A DNA stretch of 64,000 nt from Caenorhabditis remanei. Its lineage: Eukaryota > Nematoda > Chromadorea > Rhabditida > Rhabditidae. Positions 1-11,470 of this stretch are shown one piece after another; positions within the stretch are counted from its first letter, which is position 1; the number at the start of each line of letters is the position of its first letter. The stretch covers positions 10,044,001 through 10,108,000 of the forward strand of contig NC_071332.1 of assembly GCF_010183535.1 (NCBI RefSeq). The letters run 5' to 3'. Under the pieces are notes generated by a model. That model saw only the letters and a list, made by a program, of their open reading frames with translations. It had not been told where the DNA came from and did no database searches. The position numbers and the translations under genes are program-made.

Positions 1-63
1 TAAATCAATTATTTTAGACTCAATTTTGATGGAATTCAACTGTAATTTCAATTATTTTACAGA

Positions 64-1470
64 ATGTCTCCATTTCGTTTGTTCGATCTGGATTATGTCG
101 CTATGAGACGAGCTTCCCTGCATCTTGATGAGATGAGCACGTAAGTTGATTTGAATTATTCTTCTTCTTACAGCCTCATCTGTAGCCAGGGGTTCCCCTT
201 TGGTTACCCCCTTACTTGGCTACCAAAGGCACACACATAAAAAGAAATATAAAGAAAGAAATTGAATTTTCAGACTGAACATTGCTCTCTCATCTAAAAA
301 TGCGAGACAAATAATGAAACTTTTCAAGAAGAGAATCGAGTTTATTTGGGTGAACTTCCAGGAGAGTGACTGCGTGATAAATCTGAAATTCGCTGAAAAT
401 TTAGAAGTTTATTGGAGGATCAAGTCATCGAAGGGAATTTTGAAACATGCAGAGAAGACAGATGTGTTCGAATTAAACGATATGAAGGTGGAGAGCATGT
501 GAGTTATTTATGAGAAAACATGCATTTGCAACTTTTCATTCCTCCGAACGTAACTTCATATTTCAAAGTGTTCTATTACAGGAGATATCGAATTAAATCC
601 AAATACGTGATCAATTCATACTGTGAAGATGATTTGTCCATCTGTCAGAGTATTGTTGAAGTGTTGCTTGACATCTACAGACCAAATAAACTAAATTACT
701 ATATATCCCGGAAACATAATCTCTCGAAATTATTGTGTTTCAATGGACTAAATCAAGTGGACCACCTCACATTTATTGTCTATTTCCCAGTCAGTGATCA
801 GGAATTTCTCCTCTTCCGACAGAATATTCACCCAAAGAAAGAGCTTTGTTTCAATCTTGTCTTCTATAAGAATTCGAATCATGGATGCAAAATTGAATTC
901 AACTACGAGAAGCTGGAAATCTGTTCCTCTGACTGGTTAAACAGAGATGATTTGTTCAATATCAACTCCAAATATGCCTTTTTGAAAGAGACGAAGCTAA
1001 CGAATGAAGACCTGAAACTATATTTTAAAAGATGGATAGATGGAGACGATTCGAAGTTAGAAAAGTTGAAGATTACAATGTCCGATGATGGAAATTTGGA
1101 CAATATGTTATCTGGAATTGAAACAAAAAGTTTGGAAGAGATCATTCAAGATAAACATTTGTAAGTTTTAGTTTGGGTAATGAAGGACGAAATTTGAAAG
1201 TATAGAAATCTTCAGCCAGAAATTTAAGATATTGACTGTCTCCTGTTTACTCAACTTTCTTATCCAACTTTCAGAAACAATAAAACCTTCGAGTTCCTCG
1301 ACTTTGAGAATTTCAAATTTGACGGATGCAAAGGAAGACATTTGATAAGAAAAGATGGAAAAATTGCTACTGTTCATCTGGCGGGAAACAAGAAACTCAA
1401 CTTCATCGTCTGGAATGAAAAATCTCCTTTAATCAGGGACACGGAAGATTATGTTGGAAATATGATTTGA
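64..1470 (+). CDS. F-box protein with FBA_2 domain
   Basis: Four exons join in frame: 64-140, 274-498, 582-1160 and 1275-1470, giving about 358 residues. The N-terminus MSPFRLFDLDYVAMRRASL has the shape of the worm F-box (a Pro-Phe-x-Leu opening and a leucine-rich helix). The C-terminal half has the FBA type 2 signature around FKRWIDGDDSKLEKLKI, encoded near 1027-1071. Family knowledge: the F-box binds the SKP1-like part of an SCF ubiquitin ligase, and the FBA region is presumed to bind substrate. The start follows TTTTACAG directly, which fits a trans-splice acceptor, so I take 64 as the initiator. These genes are numerous and fast evolving in Caenorhabditis, so no individual orthologue is claimed. 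The reading frame is intact. Confidence 0.85.
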
Positions 1471-2912
1471 AAAGTTTAGTTATCGTTAAAGTTATCGAAT
1501 AAATTCTGTGTGAAATGAGAAAAATAATATTCAGATCAGAACTGAAGCCTTCAGAATATCAGACTCCTCCGTCTCCCTATCCCCCAATACGTCCCATGTC
1601 GAAAGTTCGTGTCCCTCTCCAGTCTACCAATTAATCCTCTTTAGTCTCATTCTCTACCGAAACACATAGTTTGTGACATTAAAATGTGTTTTGTATTTGT
1701 GTTCATCAGTGTTTTTCAAAACTTGTGCTTGAATTGCACAACTTCGAAAACACGCTGGTTCAAATGGTGAATCACTATCCAGCCGTTTTTCTCCAACAAA
1801 CAATAATGGTCATTGTATTTTTTTCGTGTGAATTTTTACTTTTCGTGTTGTTATGTGGGAGGTTATGCCGGTTTTCAAAAGGGTTTCTTTTGAATTTTCA
1901 AGGCAAACACTATGAAACGTTTTTCGATTGAGATGTTATTTTTTCAGCTTGTTCTATCGCTTTTTCTTCAAAATTCACGTTTCCGAGAGGATAAAAACGA
2001 TTCATGTTTTTATGAAACCTTTATTTATTTTTATCTCAATGTAATTGTTTCGTTCAAAGTCACAAAGTATACATCAATTATTTTGAGATTTAGTAAACGG
2101 ACGACAATGAATTCAGAAAATCATTACTTCCGTTGTCGTATTCTTTGTCCTTTCTTCTCTCGTTTTCTTTCTTTTTCTGATTTTTGAATTTGCAACACCA
2201 AAAGTCAGTCAAAATAAGGGTCATTTCATGAAAATGTGTCGGGGGTCACATCCACGAGGTCAGAGAAGGAGAAGGAGCACAAGTGGAACCCAATTCTAAT
2301 GAGTGCAAGCTATCCTCACAAAGCCTTCCAATTTCCTGCTTTTCGTCGACAAACAAAGCCGGAGCCCCCTCACTTGTGCTGTCGGAGCTTCCTTTTTCTA
2401 ATTCCAAGAAGTAGAAGACATCTTTTTCTAACTGGAAATATTGAAATTTTGGATCCAGCATCTCGTGCTCTCTTAATTATCATCATTTGAACTTGAGACT
2501 TGTTATGATGAACTGAGAACTTGAATATAAAGGAATCATAGTGTTTTGAAACTCTCGAATATAGATGAGTTCAATTCATTCATAATGCCTAGAGAGCTCC
2601 AAGATAAAATATGAGGCTTTCTTCGTTCTCTTCTCAAAGTTACAGTTTTTGAAGTTGTTTTTCAATATCAGCCAAATTTTCTGAGCTTCTTCTTCTTCTT
2701 TTCTTTTTTTTAGTCCTGCCACTTTTTCTTCAAATCTGATTCCCAGCCAGTCATTATCTTAATTATTTTTTGCAAGATAGCAAACTTCTGATTCGTGGAA
2801 ACTTATGGTTTGATCATTATTCTGAAGTGAAAACCTTATCCACTGCACCTGCAATCAATTCGTTATCAATTTGAAACCAAATTTGATTTTCTATTTCTAG
2901 GTTTGTCACAGG
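1471..2912. other. Intergenic, no supported gene
   Basis: The stretch holds several short open frames on both strands (for example 1686-1931, 1912-2187 and 2236-2490). None shows a recognisable domain, a convincing splice structure or a plausible continuation. Pyrimidine-rich tracts lie near 2680-2710. The right end is probably the promoter and 5' UTR of the receptor that starts at 2913. Confidence 0.5.
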
Positions 2913-4722
2913 ATGGATCAGTATATTATGGAGGCAGTACTGGGTCCAATGATGTTACTTGGAGCATTTGGAAATCTGAACGTAATCGTAGCAGTTGCTA
3001 GAAAGAAAGTGCTCAGAACTAAAGGAGGTTTACATTTATTTGTGAAATTTAATATATCAATGACTTTTTCCAGCAATGCTTGTATTTGTCCTGGCGATTT
3101 CTCATTTTATCTGCAATGTTTCAGAACTGAAAGTGTTGATTTTCAGACTCAGGTAATCGAGACAAAAGTGTCGGTCTAAAAATCAGAGTTTCAGGTTTCA
3201 ATCATTAACGGGAAGAGAATGTTTTCTGTACAATGTTCCCTATTCATTTTGTGTCATGTTTCAATCTGCTCTATTTCTTTCGATGGCTCTGGATTTGTGC
3301 TTCTGTATAATGCTTCCAATCAAGTGAGTTGAAGTTGTAAAGCTTCGAACCGACAGAGGGTTTTTCAGACACATGTTATGGCCTAAAAAGAAATACATTC
3401 TGATAATGTGCATAATGCCAACATGTTTTGCTCTAATCGTTTTCTTCCTGAACTTTCTCTTCGTAACTGATGAAAATGCTCCATATTGTGCATTCATGTT
3501 AAGTAAGTCGATCTGTCGGATGTGCCTATCTAGTTGCATGCTCTATCATAGTTCGTGTTTCGTTTATGTTTTAGTTCGATCGCCAAAAAAAGAAGTGGTG
3601 AATGATTCAGCTATGGATGATGGTGTATTCGAGATTATATCGACATCTGTGGTTGTTTGCAATATTATCACTTTCATCATTACGGTCGTATCGGTTATTG
3701 TGGCTATCAAAAAATGTGAGTATTTTTCAATGACTAGAGTAAAGAAATTCGCACTAAAAATTTTAGATTATATTTTAGAGAGTTTTTTAAAAGATTTTGA
3801 AAAGAGACTCCGATGATAGGTGTTAAAGGGGGCACCGCTATTCCAATATTGGTATTTTTATACTAATCGATTTAGGAAGACAGGGAAAATATAAAATTCT
3901 CTTGGAGTCATGTCCTAAAATCAGTCTGAATTTGTGGCGCTGTGAGGTCGAATAAATCGCTTCAGACTGATTTTCGGTCATGAGTCTAAGAGAATTTTAT
4001 TTTTCACTACCTTCCTGATTTGAATAGTATAAAACATGTCAACTTTGGAATAGTAGTGTCCCTTTCCAAAACGGAAAATTGGTGATGTTCAGCACAAGAC
4101 ATGAGGAATCATCGTCATTCAATAGTCACCAGAAGGAATAGTACAGTGGAAGAACGAAGAAAGGTAAGGAGCTCTGCTTCCGTTGGAAATCTGTGGTTTA
4201 TGATGTGTCCTCTGACTGTGTCCTTGTGAAGGGAATCCGGTTTCAAATGAGTCCAGGATAACGTTTTCAAAGACTAGATTTATCGAGAATGAATCGAAAT
4301 GGAGGAGTTTTCAGGTATTTCGCTCAACATTCTACATGATGGTAATTTATATTTTCTCGTGGATGATGTCATCAATATGTTTTCGAATACTTTTTGCATA
4401 TTTTGAGAATGAACAAGACATTGCTCCCTACATGCCTTTTCTTGCTATCATCACAATGCCCAACTTTTGTCAAGCCTATTTCGTCACCTATTTTCGGTCC
4501 CCAAGATTTCGTAAAGCGTACAGAGAACATTTCCATTGGCTCACTTGTGGATGTCTATACCGAGATATCATGGATCAACCAGAGACGCGAGCGGGAGAAT
4601 CTGGAAGTAAACCAGATAGTGCAACAAATCAACAACCACCAACTGAAACAGTGGTGGAAAAGAAACAGAAAGATGGTGGAGTGAAGAAAACTGTGAGGAT
4701 ATATGAAGGAGAAGCCATTTGA
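2913..4722 (+). CDS. Rhodopsin-like chemoreceptor, srsx-like
   Basis: Seven-helix membrane receptor. Exons join in phase: 2913-3027, 3074-3152, 3195-3323, 3369-3715, 4093-4163 and 4315-4722. The first helix contains GAFGNLNVIVAVARKK, followed by a second helix reading AMLVFVLAISHFICN. A conserved Cys follows (LTGRECFLYN) before helix 3, which ends SMALDLCFCIMLP. The last helices are encoded at 4336-4500, and a polar tail of about 70 residues rich in Gln, Glu and Lys follows. The helix 1-3 pattern resembles the srsx class more than str or srx, but the class is an inference. The stretch 3503-3574 has GT/AG ends, is 72 bases long and is open in frame, so it could be removed or kept (358 or 382 residues). 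The ligand is unknown; sensory neurons are the likely site. Confidence 0.7.
3827..4063. repeat. Foldback (MITE-like) inverted repeat in intron
   Basis: Two arms of about 100 bases are imperfect inverted copies. The left arm begins AGGGGGCACCGCTATTCCAA, and the right arm, read on the minus strand, begins AGGGACACTACTATTCCAAA. Both continue through TATACTA, a TTAGGAAG/TCAGGAAG block and ATAAAATTCTCTT, and end in AAATCAGTCTGAA next to a short centre. It contains no coding sequence and sits wholly inside the fourth mapped intron of the srsx-like gene. Confidence 0.8.
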
Positions 4723-4980
4723 ATATCTGATACTGTTTTTTGTTATGGTTGGTTTTCTTTTCGATTGATCTCATTGTATGTGTATAATCTGTAAATTGTT
4801 GACGATGTAAATAAAATTATTGTTGAGTATTATTTTATTTGTGAACATTGAGGTGAATATTCAAAAATTCCACTACCAAAAATATCATGCCCTCTTATTT
4901 CTGTCTATTTTAAATTACTTGGTCGCTCTTTCGACCCATCCTGTTGTAGGCTACTCAGGCTCCAACCGTCCCGGATGACT

Positions 4981-5015
4981 CTCTTATCAGTACGGAACTT
5001 AAGGTTGTATAAAAG
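4981..5015 (+). promoter_or_regulatory. GATA (ELT-2-type) site and TATA box
   Basis: The minus strand of 4981-4991 reads ACTGATAAGAG, which matches the extended intestinal GATA consensus known for ELT-2. TATAAAAG at 5008-5015 lies 35 bases before the ATG of the saposin-like gene. Intestinal expression of that gene is therefore an inference from site and family. Confidence 0.6.
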
Positions 5016-5049
5016 TTAAAGTGAGATCAAGAAAATTATTCTGACAGTG

Positions 5050-5419
5050 ATGTTCTGTAAAGTCTCTATTCTTTCCATTCTGGGTCTGATCCTGGCTGCA
5101 TCAGCATTTCCACCAAATCCAGCAGTTCTCAAGAAATCCCACGGAGCATTCTGTCACCTTTGTGAGGATCTAATAAAGGTATGCGAGTTTCAGTTAACAA
5201 TGTTTTCCTATTTTATCCATTTTCCAGGATGGAAAAGAAGCAGGAGATGTTGCATTGGATGCATGGCTCGACGAAGAGATCGGAACTCGCTGCAAGCAGT
5301 TCGGAATTCTTGCTTCGGAATGCCTCAAGGAACTGAAAGTGGCTGAACATGACATCTGGGAGGCTATTGATCAAGATATTCCAGAAGAGAAAACTTGCAA
5401 AGATGTTGAATTATGCTAA
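5050..5419 (+). CDS. Saposin-like (caenopore family) secreted peptide
   Basis: Two exons, 5050-5178 and 5228-5419, encode about 106 residues. A hydrophobic signal peptide (MFCKVSILSILGLILAASA) is followed by a single saposin B domain. Its six cysteines are in the standard layout: two in FCHLCEDLI, one each in GTRCKQF and ASECLKEL, and the last pair in KTCKDVELC. Family knowledge: worm SPP proteins are small membrane-active peptides, often made in the gut for digesting or killing bacteria. The upstream GATA site and TATA box agree with strong gut expression. The start is the ATG at 5050; the frame upstream opens only with GTG. It is clearly a spp gene, but I do not assign a number. Confidence 0.9.
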
Positions 5420-5529
5420 TTGTTTCATTCAATAAAAATTAAAGAAACTTCATTAAAAATTTACACTTTACAAAAAAATAGAGAGAACTGCCAATTATTG
5501 CGAATAATGAACGTTTTCAAAACCATCTT

Positions 5530-6694
5530 CTAGGCCACTTCGATGAGCTTTTTGAGCAAAAGTCTCATGGACTCATCAGAAAATTTTCTGTAATATCTGA
5601 ATGCTTGTCTGAGATCAGAAATGGAATTCAGAGGTTTCAGTTTCTCAACAATCACATCCTGCATTCCGTGTTTATCGGCGATTTTCAGAGCAAGAGCATC
5701 ATCGACAACTGAATTGATCAAAAATTCCTTGCACTGTTCCTGGACTTCATTAATTTTGAATTTTTCTGACATTTTCAAAAGTTCTTCGATCTCATCCACT
5801 GAAATATTCATTATTTCTCTTCAGGGTTTGATTCTGAAACTTACATCCGAACTGAACTGGAATATCACTGACAGTTTTAATAAAAACGTGGAAAATGGTC
5901 GGATTCACATCTTCAATTGCATATTCGTTACTCCCCTTTCCCACTCCTTCTTTTTTTAACAACTCTTCAAAAATAGTTGACTTTTTCGAGAGAATCTGAA
6001 TTGCGTTAATAAATTACAACCGGCTCAGTTTCATTTCCAAACCTCCTTGTCAACATAAAATTTCTCCTTTCCAACAGTCAAAACAACATTTGAGTCTGGA
6101 CGTTTAACCGAAAGATCAACAATCTTTGGAAGCCCTTCAGAATTTTTCACTCCGATTTCCACCTCGAAAGTGAGTTCGTCGTTCAGAAGAAAATCATCAG
6201 TGATATCAGATAGGTTGATCAAACTAGATACACAGCTATCTTTTGCTTTAGTGAAAGTAGTTGATCCACGTGTGCATACGTGTTTGTTTGATTTGTTGTG
6301 ATTGAAAAGGCGGACGATGTGATCTGCATCAATACGCCAATTCTCGTCAACACTTGATTCCATACGATCCTCCAAATGACACTTTACATAAACTTTCAAC
6401 TCCTCTTTCTTCGAATTCTCCACATTTTTTGTATTAATGACCCCCATAGTCCTGAAAATTCATTGAAATAACTGACAATTATCAGAAGAAATCAACCAAG
6501 AAACGTTGCCAGAAGTTTGCCACTTGCTGTGGGGAGAGTCCATGTCGATCTCATCTTTAGAGAATGTGCATCGAAATAATTTCTGTCCACCAGGGTAAGA
6601 ACCTGAAAAATAAAGTTATGGTAATTGTTCGGTAGATAAATTCAAAGTTATCACCTGTCAAATTGCGAGATGAACTCCAAAGAAGCCAACTCAT
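5530..6694 (-). CDS. MATH-BTB domain protein (bath family)
   Basis: Read on the minus strand, a short first exon (MSWLLWSSSRNLTG, ATG at 6692-6694) joins in phase to an exon ending near 6480. That exon joins through a weak GTTATT donor to the main MATH exon (6440-6040), which contains LKVYVKCHLED and LNDELTFEVEIGV. The BTB part starts FYVDKE, skips an intron with donor GTTTGG and continues ILSKKSTIFEELLKKEG. The last exon (5811-5530) is the BTB C-terminal helices. Family knowledge: MATH-BTB proteins bring substrates to CUL-3 ubiquitin ligases. A second copy lies just upstream in the same orientation, so the two are probably tandem duplicates. Two donors are weak, and the N-terminus is less certain than the rest. 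Confidence 0.75.
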
Positions 6695-6901
6695 CGTTAA
6701 AAATCGATTCGATTGTAGAATCAAGCACTGAAGATTTGTCACTTTGTTGTTGTCCACTTCCAGTATTCCACGAGGAAACGTTGGGAGTTTTTGAATGAGT
6801 TCACGTAAAAAATTTCAATTTTATTTAATTGTTTATTTTAATTCGAAACATAGGAAAAGGGATGGATACTACCAAGAACTAATCATCAAACAAGTATTCA
6901 T

Positions 6902-8024
6902 TCAAACAAATTTAAGAGTTTTCTTAATCATTTCCTTGAGAGTTTCAGCTGATAAGTGTTCATAACTCTTAAATTGTCCCTTCAATTCATCCGCAGTCTT
7001 CGCAGTATCCATTGTATTAGTCAAAAGAGATTTCAGTCCGTGAGCATCAGCCAGTTTGATAGCGAACTCCGGGTCAACAATTTTGGTATTCATCGCATAT
7101 TTCAAATATTGTTCACACGATACTTTCAAACCGTAGGTGTCGAAGCGAGTAGCCAGTCTGAGAATCATATCGACATTGAATTCTGAAATTCATCAAAACA
7201 ATCTTGATCGAAGTAATGAGGTACAAACTTTCAATACGAACTGGAACTCCGTACAAAAATTGAAGGAAGTCATTGAATTCTAGACGATCGACATCCTTGA
7301 TATTGATGTCATCGGTATTAGCGAACAATTTAGAGATGACAGGGGAGTGAACCGAGATAATCTAAATAAACATGCTTCATTCCCATCAAACTGGCAGCTC
7401 TCACCATTTTATTCACGTAGAACTTGTATCCTTCAACAGAAATAGACCCATCTGAGTATTCTCCTTTCTCAAGAAAATTGAAATACTTTGCAGTCTCGAA
7501 CCCTTCCACTTTCTTCACTCCAACAATAACACGGAAAGTGAGTTCCCCGTTCTCAAGGAATCCGTTGGACTCATCAAGAACTTCATCCATTTTTGTGAAT
7601 GTATTCCATCCACGATTCTCTGCTTCTTCAGATTCGAACGAAAAGTCCATTTGACGAGCAATGGACTGTTTTGGTTTATCACTATTCTCCAAAACGATAC
7701 GGAATTGGCCAAAAGTTTCCCATGCATTGGCCACGTCAACAGGGGAGCAGAAGAGGAAAGCAGAGAGAAACTTTCCTTTTGGATTCGAGTTGACACACAC
7801 ATTCAGGTGCCTAAAGGAAAATCCGATAAATTAATTCTTTCATCTAACTGACCAATCAATATCTCCTGTTGCATAGAGTGGACTATTAACTCCGGCACTA
7901 TCCAATCTCTCAAGATCCTTGACGACGAAGGTGAACTCGGTGCGTCCGAATTCATAGAAATCTGAAATTTGTTAGCTCACAATAAAACAACAGTTTGACA
8001 GCTACCCGAAATAGTCTTAGACAT
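6902..8024 (-). CDS. MATH-BTB domain protein (bath family)
   Basis: The minus-strand gene starts MSKTIS (ATG at 8022-8024). It continues into FYEFGRTEFTFVVKDLERL, the first MATH strands, then RHLNVCVNSNPKGKFLSAFL and LENGELTFRVIVGVKKVEGF. The BTB domain begins YKFYVNKM, crosses a GTGAGA intron and reads ISVHSPVISKLFANTDDIN. A further exon carries the BTB C-terminal helices and ends LKEMIKKTLKFV. All junctions are standard and in phase. Family knowledge: it acts as a substrate adaptor for CUL-3 ligases. It is the tandem neighbour of the gene ending at 5530, with about 200 bases between them, and diverges from it strongly in the MATH part. Confidence 0.85.
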
Positions 8025-8239
8025 TTTTGGTGCGGTCACTGACTTCTTATGCTGAAGAGAAATGATAACTGTTGTTGATAGGAAACTGGTGAAATAAATT
8101 CCACATGTCTTGAATGAATATTGAAAAATGTTAATCCACGCGAAGAAAATGGAGTTCACGGGAAAATAAGTTGAGCCCCGAAGATTTTATTCAAGAAAAT
8201 GTTTTTAAAAGCTTGGATCATTTTTCTGATGTCTCCAGT

Positions 8240-11200
8240 TCAAACACACAATCCATCTCCACATGATTGTCCTTCTTTACATTTTGAACATAGTGCTCCT
8301 TTCTCGTACATTTTTCCATCCAGCTGAGCACTGAAAAAAAACTGGTACCAAAAAAAGAACCACATTATGTACTCACATCTCTCCAATATGACACCAAGCT
8401 TCGCTTGGACAGTTCGGAGTACGTGAACATCCGACTTTTCTCATTTCTGGCCATAGAATTGTGTACATTACACTCCAATCATACACCTCTTTGTAGCTTT
8501 CCTCTACCGTAGACACACCATATAGATCTCCGAGAGGTGATAGCCCAGCAGCCATATTCCAGAAAGAACTTGTAGGAACTTCTCGATAATTTGAGCCATG
8601 AGTCAACTTGTCAGGACACTGTGATCCAGAGTCATGAGCAGAAGCGGCAAGTTTTTCATCCCAAACCTTTAAAAATATGAATGAATACTTTCTTAGGGAT
8701 TCATCGTTGATTTAGTTACCAATTTATTCATATACGAAGCATTCGCCCTTTGTGCAAACTTGCTCCTTGCACCATTCAAATCTTCCAAAATACTCTTCTG
8801 AAACTCCTCATCCGTCAGTTTCGATACATCAAAAACTGGCTCCTTGCACATCAGTTCTTCACATTCACAGTCGGTACACAGATCATCTTCAGACTTTTTC
8901 ATCTCGAAGATAGGACCACTTCTCGCCGTTCTGAGATTTCACCAATCAGGTAAGTTTCTTCTTGTTTTTACTCACTTCGGCCCTAGGAGACAGACCAGAT
9001 TTGTGTCTTCTCCAGTCATCAAGTCTTTACAAACTTGGAAAGCGCATCCAATTCGAGTCCAATCACTTCGAAATAAATCATAAAATTTCGAGAATTCATC
9101 TATTGTTTCATCAATATCTGCTCCATATTCTTTGATGTGTTCCGCGAAGTTTTTGATATTAATCCAGATATCATGAACTGAATAAGATATTTAATTTTTA
9201 AGGGAACTTAATATACCGTAAAAACTGTATTTGAGGTGCCCCTCAATTTGAAGTGCCCCTCTAATAGTGGTGCACTCCGACGGACCCTTTGAACAATAGA
9301 GGTGCACCCTCTAATTGAGGTGCCCCTCTAATATATTAGGTTGATGCATAAGTTTCTTTCTTTTTTGAAGGTGTGACTTTGGCCAACGGTCTCTAAGCGA
9401 TGAGGTTGTTTTTCAACCCAAACTTTTTTGCATTTTTATGACCTCTTTAGTGGCTAACATATAATGTTTCAAGTTGGTGCCTAGACAGCCCGCTCGTGAA
9501 AACGATGGTTTTTTTGATCGCCAACCAAATGCCTGTTTTGGAAAGTTTTTTGATTTTTGTCGCATTGGTATCGAAATGATAAAATCTTCATAAGAAATTG
9601 AGCGCAATTTATAGAACAAGATTTGATCTTGTTATCTCATTTTAGTTTTCAGTCGGAATGTTGAAAACAAAAAAGTTGTGATAAGACGATCGACAGCAAC
9701 GAAAAACCATGGTTCAGCTGGGTTCAAACAGATTACAGAAATATTTGAGAGAACATTTGTACCAAACTATTTGTAAAAGTTAGAGGATAACATGAGTAAA
9801 TTATGTCTTTAAAAAGTTTATGACAAGGCCATCAAATTAAGTGATAAAACTTGGCTGATAAATTTCTTATGATTTTTGCGCTTTCGAGAAATTTTGTGTA
9901 CTAGACCTGAGTGGAGTCTAGGTCTCTTCTGAACGCTCACAAATAAGTCTGAATTATTTTATTGTAAGTAATCAATAGTACACACATTGATCTAAAAATG
10001 TGCAAAATATCTAGTGGATTGCTTTAAAGGTAGGAGCGGTAGGCCTCATCAAACTCAAAAATTAAGTGATTTTGATGATGTTGACTTCGGGCTTCTTGCG
10101 AAAAAGGACAAATGATGTGAATATTGGAAACAAAGTAAATTTAGAAACATCAATGTCTACTTTACCCAATAACTAACATTTCCGCCAATTTCCCTATCTA
10201 CAGTTAAAGAAATATCGAAAATACGCGCACATCCCTAAATTGCTGATCTTCACCTTTCTTCAGAGGCGGGCACTGAACTAGCGTTGCTCAGTTGGAATGT
10301 CTTTATTTGCTTTTTATAAATAACTTTTCTTGCTTGTTTTAATTCTGAATAGCTCACCTATTCTTGTCAACATTTTCTAGGAAAAAAATGGAGACGAAAA
10401 ATGGTACCAAAAAAGGGTTCCTCAAGTGTTTTGACGTGCCTCCGGCTGAGATTAGGCGGATGGTAGACGTCAAGTCACAGGTATAATCACAATGAGTTAT
10501 AGGTACTAACCAGCAATGTTCCTTATTATGTGAGCTATTAGTCTTCAGGAAATTTCATACCAAAAATTACCCAAAAAAAGAAAGAAACTTATGCATCAAC
10601 CTAATAGTTGCCCTCCAGCGATTTACACTTTTCTCTTATATCATCATTAACTGACTCAGAACTGTTCACTCACATTATCATTTCAACGTTTTAATTGCCA
10701 AAAACGTAGTTTGCTATAAAAATTCAGGATTTTCTCAGTTTTTTTACGTAAAAGTTCGATGAATTCGACATAAAAACTAATGAAATCTAACAAATTCAAG
10801 AGTTAGCTGGGTACCAAGGTCGGGCGACTTCGTCGACCAAAAATAGAGGTGCACCCTCTATTTGAATTGCCCCTCTAATAGAGTTGCACTCCGACAGACC
10901 CTTTGAACAATAGAGTTGCATGCACCTCAAATACAGTTTTTACGGTACTTACTCAAAAGATGATCAGGCGCCGCCTTTTGATTGGAAAGTCTCAATCGCA
11001 TTTTGATGAAACCATCAACGTCTTTCTCTGTGTTTTCACAAGTATCAGTTGCTTTCTGAGCCATCCAAGCCAACGACAAGTCCCATTTCTATAGTTGGAA
11101 ATTCAATATAAAGTCTTAATTTTGCAGAACATACCAGCCAATGCAGGTTAGATGCATTCGTGTCGTAGACCACTGATCGTCGGAGATCGTTTAATTTGCT

Positions 11201-11359
11201 CAACACTTCACCCATCATTTCGTCTTCGCTTGGAGCTTTTGTCACCATTGTGTATTCTTCGTCAGCTGCACATTGTGCTAAAAAGAGGGAAAAATAGAGA
11301 GAATCTATACGAAAGTTCTCACCAAAGAGAAAGAGAATGCTGAATACTTGAAGCAACAT
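8240..11359 (-). CDS. Secreted protein with two CAP (SCP/TAPS) domains
   Basis: Minus-strand gene with signal peptide MLLQVFSILFLF (ATG at 11357-11359). The first CAP domain contains LSKLNDLRRSVVYDTNASN, then WDLSLAWMAQKATDTC and IGCAFQVCKD. After the linker with CTDCECEELMC, a second domain reads LNGARSKFAQRANASYMNKL, WDEKLAASAHDSGSQC and NMAAGLSPLGDLYG, ending VGCSRTPNC. It closes with a Cys-rich hinge (CSKCKEGQSCGDGLCV) and a stop at 8240. Layout matches the double-domain VAP/ASP proteins of nematodes. The His of the usual CAP cavity motif is not seen in either domain. The intron between the two exons of domain 1 (9181-10950) is inflated by nested transposons. It is the first of three tandem double-CAP genes, and the only one without a C-terminal membrane segment. 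Confidence 0.85.
9214..10947. mobile_element. Non-coding DNA element with 26-base terminal inverted repeats
   Basis: The ends are perfect 26-base inverted repeats: the left begins TACCGTAAAAACTGTATTTG and the right is its reverse complement ending at 10947. Just inside, both ends carry a shared block in direct orientation, with TGCCCCTCTAATAG and GACCCTTTGAACAATAGAG (left about 9254-9315, right about 10867-10918). If TA is the target duplication, the element proper is 9216-10945. Without the inner insertion it would be about 460 bases, with no coding capacity. It lies in an intron of the double-CAP gene. Confidence 0.8.
9336..10604. mobile_element. Mariner/Tc-like element, decayed, nested
   Basis: The ends are inverted repeats of about 31 bases, starting TTAGGTTGATGCATAAGTTT and ending with the reverse complement. 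TA dinucleotides flank it at 9334-9335 and 10605-10606. The length of 1,269 bases and the TTAGGTTG terminus fit the mariner group. I found no intact transposase: the frames inside are short and interrupted. It inserted into the outer element, so it is the younger event of the two. Confidence 0.75.
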
Positions 11360-11470
11360 TCTTATCAAGTTGAAATAAATTTCATTTCAATATGGATAAC
11401 AATAAGTTTTCAATCATATGAAAGTTCACGTATTCACAAATGGAATTTGAAAACCAAAAACGTAATTTTA

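Noticed and set aside
1686..2187. Two hydrophobic plus-strand frames (81 and 91 residues) after the F-box gene
   Set aside because: No start context, splice sites or family features; T-rich sequence gives Phe/Leu-rich frames by chance.
2236..2490. 84-residue plus-strand frame with a matching minus-strand frame
   Set aside because: Composition is random-looking and both strands are open; no sign of domain or splice structure.
10380..10490. Short frame METKNGTKKGFLKCFD inside the mariner-like element as a transposase start
   Set aside because: No further exon or catalytic motif follows; too short to support.
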